Shown here: piece by piece, positions 13,588-22,414 of the stretch
Layout of the letters: each line of letters opens with the position of its first letter
How positions within the stretch are numbered: the first letter of the stretch is position 1
Assembly: GCA_018829905.1 (NCBI GenBank)
Contig: JAHJST010000002.1
Coordinates: 1-39,145 of the forward strand
DNA: 39,145 nucleotides
Direction of reading: 5' to 3'
From: Patescibacteria group bacterium
Lineage (GTDB): Bacteria; Patescibacteriota; Minisyncoccia; RBG-13-40-8-A
Position numbers and translations under genes: made by a program
The notes under the pieces: model-generated
Told to the model about the DNA's origin: nothing
Database searches by the model: none
The model's input: only the letters and a program-made list of their open reading frames with translations

Positions 13588-16221
13588 ATGAATGAAAATT
13601 GGCACAGTATGAGTGTCGAAGATATTTTTCGGCACTTAAAAACAAATAAACACGGTTTATCAGAAGAAGAAGCTGAATCAAGACTTCGTAAGTTTGGTTT
13701 AAATAAATTACCAGAAGAAGAATCTGCTTCTAAGTTGATGATTCTTTTTGAACAGTTTAAAAGCCCTTTAATATATATTTTAGTTATTGCTGGCTTAATA
13801 ACTTTGGCTTTACAAGATTGGACTGATTCAGTAGTAATATTTGCTGCTGTTTTTTTAAATGCTTTAATTGGATATTTTCAAGAAAACAAAACTTCTAATA
13901 TTTTATCTAAATTAAAAACAGTTGTTCGTGATAAAGCAATTGTTATTAGGGGCGGACAAGAAAGAGAAATTGCTCAAAGCAGAATAGCAATAGGTGATAT
14001 TATTATTTTAAGACCAGGAGATAAAATTCCAGCAGATTCCAGAATAATTGAAAATTATTCTTTAAAAATTAATGAATCTACTTTAACTGGAGAATGGTTG
14101 GCTTCTAATAAATCTGTTGATATTTTACCTGAAGGAATTGGCTTGGCTGATAAAAAGAATATGGTATATATGGGTACAATTATTGAAAGCGGTAAAGGAA
14201 AAGCAATTGTTATTGGCACAGGTCTAAAAACAGAGATAGGCAAGATTGCTTCTTCTTTGAACACACTAGAAGAAGAAAAGACTCCTTATCAAATTAAAAT
14301 ATCTAAATTTAGTAAAATTATTGCAATAATTGTTGGGTTAGTTTCTTTAGCAATTTTTATCGGAGGAGTAATAACTGGTCGTGATATTTTAGAAATGTTT
14401 GTTACTTCTGTTGCTGTTGCAGTTGCAGCAATTCCAGAGGGATTGCCAATAGCTATTACTGTAATTTTGGCTCTTGGAATGAAAAATATTTTAAAGAAAA
14501 AAGGATTAGTTAGAAGGATGGTAGCTTCAGAAGTATTGGGTAGCACATCAATAATATGTACTGATAAAACAGGAACTTTAACTCTTGCTAAAATGCAGGT
14601 TACTGATATTTTTGATGGTGGAAGTGGTGTTTCTCACGAATTAGCCTTAAAAACTGGAATGTTTTGTAGTGAGGCATTTGTTGAAAATATTCATGAACCA
14701 ATGCAAAAATGGATTGTTAGGGGAAGACCAACAGAAAAAGCTCTTCTTATGGCTGCTTTGCAATTTGGTTTAAGAAGAGATATTTTAGAGAAAAAAGAAC
14801 CCAGAATTGATATTCTAAGCTTTAATGCTGGGTATAAATATTCTGCTGCTTTACATGGTGATAAAAAACAAACCTTATACATGTTAGGTGCTCCAGAAAT
14901 AGTTTTAGATAAATGTACTTATTTAGATTCAAAAAAATTATCTAGCAAAGACAAATTAAAACTTAAAAGGAAATTTGAAAAATTAAACAGCAAAGGACTA
15001 AGATTAGTAGCTACTAGTTATGTTGAAATTAAAAAAGATTCTTTATTTAAAGATTTACAAAGTATAAAAGATTTATCTGAAGAGCAAAGACAAAAAATTT
15101 ATGAAAAATATTTGCAGAATATGTCTTTTATAGCTTTTATAGCCATAAGTGATCCAGTAAGAAAAGATGTTAAACATTCAATAGATATTTGTAAACAAGC
15201 TGGTATGAGACCAATTATTGTTACTGGAGATCATCCGTTAACAGCAAAAGCTGTTGCTCAAGAAATCGGTATTTTAGCAGATGATAAAAATATTATTACT
15301 GGATCAGAGTTTGAAAAATTAACAGATGCAGAATTTGAAAAAAGATTAGATAAGATAACTATTTATGCTCGTATGGAGCCACAGCAAAAATTAAGAATTG
15401 TTAAAGCATGGCAAAAAAGAGGAGAAGTTGTTGCAATGACTGGAGATGGTGTTAATGATGCACCAGCTTTAAAAAGAGCTAATATTGGTATTGCGCTTGG
15501 TTCTGGAACAGATGTTGCTAAAGAATCTTCTGATTTAATTCTTTTAACTGATAATTTTTCAATTATTCTTACTGCTATAAAACAAGGCAGAACAATGGTT
15601 GATAATATTCGTAAAGTAATTACACTATTGTTTTCTAATGCTTTTGGAGAAATGATTTTAATTGGAGCTAGTATTGCTGTTGGTATGCCATTGCCTCTTT
15701 TGCCAGCTCAAATATTGTGGATTAATCTTATAGAGGGTAGTTTACCAGCTGTTGCTCTTAGTTTTGAAAAATCAGAAAAAGGAATAATGAAAAGAAAGCC
15801 AGAAAATCCAAAGGCTTCTCTTTTAACTAAAGAAATAAAAGCATTAGCTATTGTTATTGGTGTAATTACTAGTATTATCCTTTTTGGATTATTTGCTTGG
15901 TTGTTTAATAAGAAGTTTGATTTAGCTGAAATTAGAACAATAATATTTGCTGCTTTGGTTATTGATACTATTTTCTATGTTTTTTCTTGTAAAAATTTAA
16001 GAAAAAATATTTGGCAGATTAATATATTTTCTAATAAACCTTTAATTTTATCTTGGGTCTTTGCTGTTATAATGTTATTAATTGCTATTTATGTTCCGTT
16101 CTTTCAAGTAATTTTAAAAACAGTTCCTTTAAATGTTTTTGATTGGGGTTTGGTTTTTAGTATTGGAATTATTAATTTATTTTTAATTGAAATAACTAAA
16201 TTCTTTTTTAAAGAAAAATGA
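13588..16221 (+). CDS. P2-type cation-transporting ATPase (Ca2+-ATPase-like)
   Basis: This 877-aa ion pump has the full set of P-type motifs: the actuator loop STLTGEW (near 164-170, where TGES is usual), PEGLP in M4 (283-287), the phosphorylation motif DKTGTLT (326-332), MTGDGVNDAPALKRANIGIA, and ten predicted helices. In M6 the SERCA sequence NLVTDGLPA reads NLIEGSLPA, so the Thr and Asp ion ligands are replaced, while M5 keeps GE. Calcium export is the default guess, strengthened by the coupled CaCA exchanger, but the altered M6 leaves another cation possible. It overlaps the exchanger gene by 4 nt. Confidence 0.92.
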   Translation: MNENWHSMSVEDIFRHLKTNKHGLSEEEAESRLRKFGLNKLPEEESASKLMILFEQFKSPLIYILVIAGLITLALQDWTDSVVIFAAVFLNALIGYFQENKTSNILSKLKTVVRDKAIVIRGGQEREIAQSRIAIGDIIILRPGDKIPADSRIIENYSLKINESTLTGEWLASNKSVDILPEGIGLADKKNMVYMGTIIESGKGKAIVIGTGLKTEIGKIASSLNTLEEEKTPYQIKISKFSKIIAIIVGLVSLAIFIGGVITGRDILEMFVTSVAVAVAAIPEGLPIAITVILALGMKNILKKKGLVRRMVASEVLGSTSIICTDKTGTLTLAKMQVTDIFDGGSGVSHELALKTGMFCSEAFVENIHEPMQKWIVRGRPTEKALLMAALQFGLRRDILEKKEPRIDILSFNAGYKYSAALHGDKKQTLYMLGAPEIVLDKCTYLDSKKLSSKDKLKLKRKFEKLNSKGLRLVATSYVEIKKDSLFKDLQSIKDLSEEQRQKIYEKYLQNMSFIAFIAISDPVRKDVKHSIDICKQAGMRPIIVTGDHPLTAKAVAQEIGILADDKNIITGSEFEKLTDAEFEKRLDKITIYARMEPQQKLRIVKAWQKRGEVVAMTGDGVNDAPALKRANIGIALGSGTDVAKESSDLILLTDNFSIILTAIKQGRTMVDNIRKVITLLFSNAFGEMILIGASIAVGMPLPLLPAQILWINLIEGSLPAVALSFEKSEKGIMKRKPENPKASLLTKEIKALAIVIGVITSIILFGLFAWLFNKKFDLAEIRTIIFAALVIDTIFYVFSCKNLRKNIWQINIFSNKPLILSWVFAVIMLLIAIYVPFFQVILKTVPLNVFDWGLVFSIGIINLFLIEITKFFFKEK

Positions 16222-17174
16222 TATTTTTGTATTTAATAATTTTTGTTATTGCGTGTTTTGTTTTAATAAAAAGCGGGGGATTTTTAGTTAAGATATTAAT
16301 TATGTTGTCCCGCTATTTTAAATTAACCGAATATGTATTTTCTTTTGTTTTAATGGCTTTTGCTACTTCTGTTCCAGAATTATTTGTTGGTATTACTTCT
16401 GGAATTAGGGGATTATCAAATATTTCTTTGGGAAATATTATTGGCGCCAATTTAATTAATTTAACACTTACATTAGGAATAATTGTTATTGTATCTAAAG
16501 GATTAAAAATACAAAGCAAAATAGCTAAAAAAGATGCTTGGATTGTACTTTTTATCTCTTTATTGCCTTTGCTCTTACTTTTTGATAAAAACCTGTCTAG
16601 GGGCGAAGGAGTGCTTCTTGTGCTTGTTTTTGCATGGTATATATATCGTATTTTAAAAGATAAAGACGCTTTTCATAAAAGAATGGATCATATGAAAAGA
16701 GATGTTGGTGCATATATTAAATTAGTAAAAAACTTTTTATACTTTTTTATAGCTTTTATTTTTTTAATTATAAGTTCTTTGGTGGTTGTTGAAACAGCTA
16801 AATTAATTGCCATAGAATTATATTTGCCATTAGCTCTGGTTGGAATAATTTTAGTTGCAATTGGTACTTCTTTGCCTGAATTAGTTTTTGGTGTTAGGGC
16901 TGCTGTTACTAAGCATGAAGGATTAAGTCTTGGTACCCTTATAGGTAGTATTGTTGTTAACTCAACTTTTATTTTAGGCCTAGTAGCCATTATTCATCCA
17001 ATTCAATTAGAATCATTAAATGTTATATATATTGGTGGTTTTTTTATGGTTGTTTCTATTTTACTTGTTAATATATTTATTTCTTCAAAAGAAAAAATTT
17101 CTTGGAAGCAGGGATTATTTTTAATTCTTTTTTATGTTGCTTTTTTAATTGTTGAGTTTTTGTTTAGGGGTTGA
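16218..17174 (+). CDS. CaCA-family cation antiporter (YrbG-like Na+/Ca2+ exchanger)
   Basis: This 318-aa integral membrane protein has two inverted alpha repeats. Alpha-1 contains FATSVPELFVGITSGIRG and GNIIGANLINL (about 49-90). Alpha-2 contains IGTSLPELVFGV and GTLIGSIVVNSTFILG (about 214-255). The paired Glu in SVPE and SLPE are the expected ion ligands. Five helices per half and a cytosolic linker (KDKDAFHKRMDHMKRDVG) match the family. It starts with ATGA overlapping the stop of the P-type ATPase, so the two act as one cation-homeostasis unit. Confidence 0.93.
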   Translation: MIFLYLIIFVIACFVLIKSGGFLVKILIMLSRYFKLTEYVFSFVLMAFATSVPELFVGITSGIRGLSNISLGNIIGANLINLTLTLGIIVIVSKGLKIQSKIAKKDAWIVLFISLLPLLLLFDKNLSRGEGVLLVLVFAWYIYRILKDKDAFHKRMDHMKRDVGAYIKLVKNFLYFFIAFIFLIISSLVVVETAKLIAIELYLPLALVGIILVAIGTSLPELVFGVRAAVTKHEGLSLGTLIGSIVVNSTFILGLVAIIHPIQLESLNVIYIGGFFMVVSILLVNIFISSKEKISWKQGLFLILFYVAFLIVEFLFRG

Positions 17175-17199
17175 TAATTTGTTTACTTTACGATACTAT
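17171..17199 (+). promoter_or_regulatory. Promoter of the zinc-ribbon gene
   Basis: TTGATA (17171-17176, overlapping the exchanger stop codon), a 17-nt spacer and TACTAT (17194-17199). The short leader ends in AAAGGAGG. Confidence 0.55.
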
Positions 17200-17227
17200 T
17201 GGGTCATAAATATGAAAGGAGGTATTG

Positions 17228-17434
17228 ATGAGTTCTTTAATAATTGTTTCACCAAGAATATGTCCTTCTTGTAATTCAATTTCTGGCATGAGCCGTGGAA
17301 GTGATTATGATTGTCCTTTTTGTAGAAAATCATTTTGTAGTCATTGTTACAAAACAGATCCACAAGGATCAGGTAATTATGTTTTTTGTCCACATTGTAA
17401 TAAAAAATTATATTTTCCAAAAGAAGACACTTAG
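17228..17434 (+). CDS. Small four-CxxC zinc-ribbon protein
   Basis: This 68-aa protein carries four CxxC or CxxH-like pairs: CPSC, CPFC, CSHC and CPHC, which could bind two zinc ions. Nothing else is present. I do not recognise a named family; small zinc ribbons of this kind serve as adaptor or nucleic-acid-binding proteins. The start at 17228 is chosen over an adjacent TTG (17225) because AGGAGG ends 5 nt before it. It forms a single-gene unit with its own promoter, strong SD and GC-rich terminator. Confidence 0.75.
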   Translation: MSSLIIVSPRICPSCNSISGMSRGSDYDCPFCRKSFCSHCYKTDPQGSGNYVFCPHCNKKLYFPKEDT

Positions 17435-17441
17435 TCTAATT

Positions 17442-17474
17442 CAGGGCCCTCTTAATTGAAGGCCCTGTTTTTTT
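17442..17474 (+). terminator. Rho-independent terminator
   Basis: CAGGGCC (17442-17448) pairs with GGCCCTG (17461-17467), followed by T7. Confidence 0.88.
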
Positions 17475-17550
17475 ATTTATTAGTATTTGAAAAATGATTT
17501 TTATGTGGGCGCCTAAGTTATAGATGTCCCTTTTAATGTTTTTATAAAAA

Positions 17551-17559
17551 TGCTACCAT
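17551..17559 (+). promoter_or_regulatory. Extended -10 promoter of rmuC (leaderless)
   Basis: TGCTACCAT (TGn plus TACCAT at 17554-17559) is followed by 6 nt and the ATG at 17566. The hexamer is weak (4 of 6). Confidence 0.45.
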
Positions 17560-17565
17560 AATCAT

Positions 17566-18564
17566 ATGATATATTTTCTTTTAGCGTTAATAATTGTTTT
17601 GTTGGGTATTTTAATATATCTTGTTTTTATGAAACAGGAGCAGATTAGAAAAGAAATGATTGATTCTAGAGAAAAAAGCATGGAATCAATGCAAAGACAA
17701 TTAATAGAAAGCGGTAAGATAGCAAGAGATGCAAATATTAATATTAAAGAAGTTACTTCTCAATTAGAAAAAATTCATTCTGGTCAACAACACGTAAAAG
17801 ATGTAAAAGACCAATTAGGTAAATTAAGTGATATTTTAGCTAATCCAAAACAAAGAGGAATTTTAGGGGAGTATTTTTTAGAGACATTATTAAAAAATGT
17901 TTTCCAACCAAATCAATATAAACTACAGTATAAATTTAAGGATGGAGAAATAGTTGATGCTGTAATATTTATTAAAGACAAAATTATTCCTATAGATTCT
18001 AAATTTTCTTTGGAAAATTACAATCGTATATTACAAGAAAAAGATTCTTTAAAAAGAAAAGAATTAGAAAAACTTTTAAAACAAGATTTAAAAAAAAGAA
18101 TAGAAGAAACAGCAAAATATATTAGACCAAGTGAGGGAACAATGGATTTTGCTTTTATGTTTATTCCTTCTGAGGGAATTTACTACGATCTATTGATTAA
18201 TCGTGTGGGAGCTGTTAAGATATCTACTTATGACTTAATTGAATATGCCTTTAAAGAAAAGCATGTTATTATAGTATCTCCAACATCTTTTTATGCATAC
18301 TTACAAACTGTTTTGCAAGGATTAAGGGCTTTGCAAATAGAAGAATCAGCTAAAGATATTCTTAAAAGGGTTGAAATCTTACGTAAACATATGTTAAACT
18401 ATAATGAGTTCTTGAGTAAGCTTGGAATACATCTTGGAACTGCAGTTAATGCATATAATAGGGCTTATAAGGAATTTTCTAAAATTGATAAAGATACAGC
18501 TAAATTAACTCAAGGAAAAGAAAGAATTAAATCTAAAGAAATAAAAAATGTTAGCAATAATTAA
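17566..18564 (+). CDS. rmuC: DNA recombination protein RmuC
   Basis: RmuC is a membrane-tethered protein with a nuclease-like core that limits recombination at inverted repeats. It shows an N-terminal transmembrane helix (about 2-22), a coiled coil (about 25-95) and the RmuC domain, including GILGEYFLETLLKNVF, the EIVDAVIFIKDKIIPIDSKFSLENY core and FIPSEGIYYDLL. At 332 aa it is a compact version. Its last 17 nt overlap rplU, so the ribosomal protein is translated from the same message. Confidence 0.92.
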   Translation: MIYFLLALIIVLLGILIYLVFMKQEQIRKEMIDSREKSMESMQRQLIESGKIARDANINIKEVTSQLEKIHSGQQHVKDVKDQLGKLSDILANPKQRGILGEYFLETLLKNVFQPNQYKLQYKFKDGEIVDAVIFIKDKIIPIDSKFSLENYNRILQEKDSLKRKELEKLLKQDLKKRIEETAKYIRPSEGTMDFAFMFIPSEGIYYDLLINRVGAVKISTYDLIEYAFKEKHVIIVSPTSFYAYLQTVLQGLRALQIEESAKDILKRVEILRKHMLNYNEFLSKLGIHLGTAVNAYNRAYKEFSKIDKDTAKLTQGKERIKSKEIKNVSNN

Positions 18565-18889
18565 AACAGGAGGTAAGCAATACCTCGTAAAAAAGGGTGA
18601 TAAGATTAAAGTTGAAAAGATAGAAAAGAAAAAAGGTGAAGAAATTGAATTCACTGATATTTTATTATTAAAAGATAAAGAAATAGAAATAGGCAAACCA
18701 TTGGTTAAAGCTATTGTAATTGGAAAAATTTTAGAACAAGAAAAAGCAGATAAGATTATTATTTATAAATATAAAGCAAAAAAGAGATATTCTCAGAAAA
18801 AAGGGCATAGACAACCATATACTGAAGTAGAAATTATAGATATTAAAAAAACAACCCAAAAGGTTGCAGAGAAAAAAGAGGAAAAATAG
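18548..18889 (+). CDS. rplU: 50S ribosomal protein L21
   Basis: L21 binds 23S rRNA next to L20. The N-terminus AIIKTGGKQYLVKKGDKI is diagnostic, and the C-terminal rRNA-binding part (YKAKKRYSQKKGHRQPYTEVEI) is intact, followed by a short Lys/Glu tail. At 113 aa it is normal. It starts inside rmuC (17-nt overlap) with no SD. The usual partner rpmA (L27) does not follow; a convergent gene ends 2 nt beyond the stop. Confidence 0.96.
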   Translation: MLAIIKTGGKQYLVKKGDKIKVEKIEKKKGEEIEFTDILLLKDKEIEIGKPLVKAIVIGKILEQEKADKIIIYKYKAKKRYSQKKGHRQPYTEVEIIDIKKTTQKVAEKKEEK

Positions 18890-18891
18890 AT

Positions 18892-19074
18892 TTATATATT
18901 AACAAATTTGTCGACAGTTGTTATTAATTTGTCGATTTTTTTATCTAAGATAGACATTTTTTCGTCAATAGCATCAATAATAACCACTGATTGTTGATTA
19001 AGTAGTTTTTCTATGTTTTTGGCTTGTTTATCAAACAATTTTTCTATTCCTTTTAATGTTATATTTTTTTCCAT
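18892..19074 (-). CDS. Small coiled-coil protein
   Basis: This 60-aa, helical, Lys/Ile/Asp-rich peptide has heptad spacing throughout (IDEKMSILDKKIDKLITTV). No family is recognised. Its reality is supported by a canonical promoter (TTGACA, 17 nt, TAAAAT) placed so that transcription should start at its ATG. It probably forms an oligomeric coiled coil; its function is unknown. Confidence 0.6.
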   Translation of the reverse strand: MEKNITLKGIEKLFDKQAKNIEKLLNQQSVVIIDAIDEKMSILDKKIDKLITTVDKFVNI

Positions 19075-19080
19075 ATCTTA

Positions 19081-19109
19081 ATTTTATTTCTTTAAAATTC
19101 TCTTGTCAA
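19081..19109 (-). promoter_or_regulatory. Promoter of the small coiled-coil gene (leaderless)
   Basis: Minus strand: perfect TTGACA (19104-19109), a 17-nt spacer and TAAAAT (19081-19086), then 6 nt to the ATG at 19074. It lies immediately past the recR stop. Confidence 0.75.
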
Positions 19110-19111
19110 AT

Positions 19112-19699
19112 TTATTTTCTTCCTAAAAATGCATTACTTAAAGTATCTTCGTCCATATATTCTAATTCACTACCAGTAGATAACCCGCGTCCTAGCCGGG
19201 TTATTTTTAATTCAGGATAAATCTTTTTTAATTCTTCTAATTGTTTTTGTGCGTATAAAGCAATTGTTTCTCCTTCAGTTGTTGCATCAGTAGCAATAAC
19301 TATTTCATTTAATTCTTTTTTTGATTTTTTAATTCTTTCTATTAATTTTTTCAATCTTTTTAATTGTTCTTTTTCATTTTCTGTTAAAATACAATATATT
19401 CCTTGATATCTTTTTGTTTTTTCTATTGCTTCAATGTCTGTGTCTTTTTCTATTAAACATATACTTGTTCTATCCCTGTTATTATCCTTACATATTTCAC
19501 ATACATTTGATTCAGTAACTCTATTACAAAAATCACAATGAGTGATTTTTTTAATTTCATCAATCTTTTTAGAAAATTTTTCTATTTCTTCTTTTGGTTG
19601 ACTTAATAAATGAAAAACAAATCGGGCTGCTTGTCTTGGCCCAATTGAAGGTAGTTTGGCAAATTCATCTATTAAATTTTGTATAGGTTTTGGTAACAT
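19112..19699 (-). CDS. recR: Recombination mediator RecR
   Basis: RecR works in gap repair with RecO (and RecF) to load RecA. The N-terminal helix-hairpin-helix (FAKLPSIGPRQAARFVFHLL), a C4 zinc finger (CDFC...CEIC, about 55-70) and a Toprim domain (CLIEKDTDIEAIEKT, VIATDATTEGE, TRLGRGLSTGSELEYMDE) are all present. The 195-aa length is standard. The start codon overlaps the dnaB stop by one base (TAATG), so the two replication/repair genes are translationally coupled. Confidence 0.96.
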   Translation of the reverse strand: MLPKPIQNLIDEFAKLPSIGPRQAARFVFHLLSQPKEEIEKFSKKIDEIKKITHCDFCNRVTESNVCEICKDNNRDRTSICLIEKDTDIEAIEKTKRYQGIYCILTENEKEQLKRLKKLIERIKKSKKELNEIVIATDATTEGETIALYAQKQLEELKKIYPELKITRLGRGLSTGSELEYMDEDTLSNAFLGRK

Positions 19700-22341
19700 T
19701 ATTCGTCTCTATGTTTTTCTAATGTTTTAAAAGTTACTCGATCTTGATCAAAGTATAGTTCTATTTGTCCAATAGGACCATTTCTATGTTTTGCAATAAA
19801 TATATCTGCTATATTTTTTCTTTCACTGTCTTTTAAATCTAAATCTTCTCTATAAATCATTAAAACTACGTCTGCATCTTGTTCTAAGGAATTATGAACA
19901 ATAATATCATTAGCAATAAAATTATGTGCTTTTTCTACTGTTGCATCATACACATCTTCTATTTTGAGTTTTTTTATTGAAACAATTTTTTCCCAAAGAA
20001 TATCAGAGTTTGCTAATTTTCCTAAAAATGGGTCTTTTAGCGTATTGTATATTTTAGTCATTCTTGTTCTGCTTATTCCATTTTTAAAGTTAGGAGAATA
20101 ACGAGAAGAATTAATAGATTTAAAAACACCCTTCCATCCTACTCCAATTTTTTCTTTTGCTGGAATAACTGCAAATTGCCATACTTGTCTTGGAATAATA
20201 TCAATATTTGTATTTGTTGAAATTTCTTTAAGAGATTTTTTAAGTTCTGGAATGATTTTTGCTCTTTGTCCAACAATTCCTATTTCGTTTAAAAACTTTA
20301 ATTGTTCTTCAGCTCCTTCTATGTGTATATGATACATTTTTCTATATCCTTTTTTTGTAATTTCTCTTAAAGAGCTTTTAATATTTAATCTTAATAAAAG
20401 ATGTTGTACTTGTTCAGCAAGAATTATGCTACTAGTAGCATAATATATATTTCCAGCTGGTTTTCTTCCAGTAAGTTTTTTCCAGCTTAAATTACCATCA
20501 GTTGCCCATAAATGTTTTAAAAACATTGCTATTCTTTTATTATCACATTCAAATATGGCTTTTGGCATTTTTTTATTATAAGAACGAACGCGATCAATTT
20601 CTAATTTATTAAACCAATTGGTAATTGGATGATATTTTTTATGAGTTAAATGATATGGACTTGTTAAATATATATGATACCAGTTTTTCTGTTTTACAAT
20701 TCTTCCATCTATATTAAATAAATCTTTTGCTGTTTTTTTAACTATTTCAATATTTTCTTTATCAGCGCTTGTATAGTGATATGGTTGTTTTGGCAAAATA
20801 CAACCATCTCCGAGTAGATGTGCAAGTAAAATAAGTTCTTTTAAGGAAATAGGATTTGATGGTTTTTCTGGCTCGAATTTTCTAGGAAGTGCAATAAAAT
20901 CTCCAATTTCTAATTTGTCTAATCTTTGCCATCCCTCTAATTTTAAAAATGGATGATTTGATGATGCTTTAATAGTTTTTCCACTTCTAGTTTTTAATTC
21001 ATAAGTCATTTTTTTTCCAGAAGAAAATACTTTTGTCATTTTGTGTGATTTAACTTTTAAATTTTTATCAACTGCCAATATTTTAATTGGTTTTTGTTCT
21101 TTTCTTTCAGCTAATTCTCTAATTGGCATTCTTTGACCAGTATCTGCTATTGTAATTAAAGTATCTCCTGTTAAACAACCAGAGCTACGTAAGTCAGATA
21201 ATCTAGGAATTTTTGGATGTCTTTGTTCTGATGCTCTAGACAATTGAGAAATAGCTAAAACAGGAACATCTAATTCTCTTGCTAATGCTTTTAAGGATCT
21301 AGAAATATCAGTCATTTGTTGAACCTCACTTTCTCTATAATTGCCTGGATTTATTAATTGAATATAGTCTACGATTATTAATCCTAATCCGTGTTCTGAT
21401 TGTAATCTTCTTGCCTTTGTTTTAATTTCTAAAACAGAACAAGAAGCTGTATCATCAATAAATATTGGTGCTTCTGATAATTTTCCTATTGCTTTTTGTA
21501 TTTTTGTAAAATCATTATCTTCTCCTTTAGAAGATAGTTTTCCAGTTCTTAATTTCCATAGATCAATGCCTGCTTGAGAACAAAGCATTCTATCTACTAA
21601 TTGAGATGCTGACATTTCTAATGAAAATATTCCTACTGGTATTTTTTCATTTACTGCAATGTTTCTAGCTATGTCTAGCCCCAAAGTTGTTTTTCCTATG
21701 CTTGGCCTTGCAGCCAAAAGAATATAGTCTGATTTTTGAAGACCAGCTAAAAGATTATCTAAATCATTGAATCCAGTGGGAATTCCTCTTAGGGTCCCTC
21801 CTTCATGTTTGTGTAATTGATCAATTCTTTCAAATGCTTCTTCTAAGGCTGGTTTTATTGGTGTAAAATATTGTTTTAAAGATTTTTGAGATACGGCAAA
21901 AATTCTTTTTTCTGCATCATCTAATATCACTTCTATTTCATCTGATTCTTGAAAACTAGTTTGTGTGATATTATGAGCTGCTTCTATTAAATCTCTTAAC
22001 ATCTTTTTTTTCTGAACTATTTTTGCATATTTAACAACATTAGCAGCTGTTGGCACAAAATTAACCAATTCTGTTAAATAGCTTGATCCACCAATATTAT
22101 TTAATGTTTTTTTCTCTTCTAATCTGCTTGATAGAGTCATAATATCAATTGGTTCATTTTTTTCAAATAATTCTAGCATTATATCAAAGATAATATTATG
22201 TGTGTCTCTATAAAAATCTCCTGGATGTAAAATATCAGCTATTTTAACAATAGCTTTTTTATCTAAAAGCACAGAACCTAAAACAGATTGTTCTGCTTCT
22301 ATACTTTGAGGTGGTAGTTTGTCTATTTTTTCATCTGGCAT
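19699..22341 (-). CDS. dnaB: Replicative DNA helicase DnaB with an in-frame intein
   Basis: DnaB unwinds DNA at the replication fork as a hexamer. The N-terminal domain (PQSIEAEQSVLGSVL) is followed by a RecA-type helicase core: Walker A ARPSIGKTT (about 211-219), IIVDYIQLI and SQLSRASEQR. The 880-aa frame is interrupted after residue 388 (DLRSSG) by a 429-residue intein and resumes with SLEQDADVVLMIYRED. Without the intein the helicase is 451 aa, the usual size. Splicing should be needed for function, since the insert falls in a conserved motor motif. recR follows at a 1-nt overlap. The predicted promoter makes the mRNA leaderless. Confidence 0.96.
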   Translation of the reverse strand: MPDEKIDKLPPQSIEAEQSVLGSVLLDKKAIVKIADILHPGDFYRDTHNIIFDIMLELFEKNEPIDIMTLSSRLEEKKTLNNIGGSSYLTELVNFVPTAANVVKYAKIVQKKKMLRDLIEAAHNITQTSFQESDEIEVILDDAEKRIFAVSQKSLKQYFTPIKPALEEAFERIDQLHKHEGGTLRGIPTGFNDLDNLLAGLQKSDYILLAARPSIGKTTLGLDIARNIAVNEKIPVGIFSLEMSASQLVDRMLCSQAGIDLWKLRTGKLSSKGEDNDFTKIQKAIGKLSEAPIFIDDTASCSVLEIKTKARRLQSEHGLGLIIVDYIQLINPGNYRESEVQQMTDISRSLKALARELDVPVLAISQLSRASEQRHPKIPRLSDLRSSGCLTGDTLITIADTGQRMPIRELAERKEQKPIKILAVDKNLKVKSHKMTKVFSSGKKMTYELKTRSGKTIKASSNHPFLKLEGWQRLDKLEIGDFIALPRKFEPEKPSNPISLKELILLAHLLGDGCILPKQPYHYTSADKENIEIVKKTAKDLFNIDGRIVKQKNWYHIYLTSPYHLTHKKYHPITNWFNKLEIDRVRSYNKKMPKAIFECDNKRIAMFLKHLWATDGNLSWKKLTGRKPAGNIYYATSSIILAEQVQHLLLRLNIKSSLREITKKGYRKMYHIHIEGAEEQLKFLNEIGIVGQRAKIIPELKKSLKEISTNTNIDIIPRQVWQFAVIPAKEKIGVGWKGVFKSINSSRYSPNFKNGISRTRMTKIYNTLKDPFLGKLANSDILWEKIVSIKKLKIEDVYDATVEKAHNFIANDIIVHNSLEQDADVVLMIYREDLDLKDSERKNIADIFIAKHRNGPIGQIELYFDQDRVTFKTLEKHRDE
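19891..21177 (-). mobile_element. DnaB intein with LAGLIDADG homing endonuclease
   Basis: The element spans 429 codons, from Cys1 (CLTGDTLI) to His-Asn (IIVHN), followed by Ser+1 of the extein. The splicing blocks are visible: N-terminal block A, block B with the Thr...His pair in GKTIKASSNHPFL, and a C-terminal YDATVEKAHNFIAND block. Two LAGLIDADG-type motifs (LLAHLLGDG and FLKHLWATDG) mark a homing endonuclease with its acidic residues intact, so both splicing and mobility look functional. The insertion point corresponds to a site used by DnaB inteins in other bacteria. Confidence 0.94.
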
Positions 22342-22347
22342 GTTTTA

Positions 22348-22377
22348 ATGTTAACAAATAAAAAAGCCTGTAGTCAA
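22348..22377 (-). promoter_or_regulatory. Candidate dnaB promoter (leaderless)
   Basis: Minus strand: TTGACT (22372-22377), an 18-nt spacer and TAACAT (22348-22353), then 6 nt to the ATG. The -35 lies in the loop of the cysS terminator. The -10 is weak. Confidence 0.4.
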
Positions 22378-22387
22378 ACAAGCTTTT
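22358..22387 (-). terminator. Rho-independent terminator of corA-cysS
   Basis: On the minus strand, AAAAGCTTG pairs with CAGGCTTTT (one G-U) around an 8-nt loop, followed by more T. It separates cysS from dnaB. Confidence 0.75.
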
Positions 22388-22414
22388 CCGGAAAAAATGT
22401 GTATATTCTGGGGG

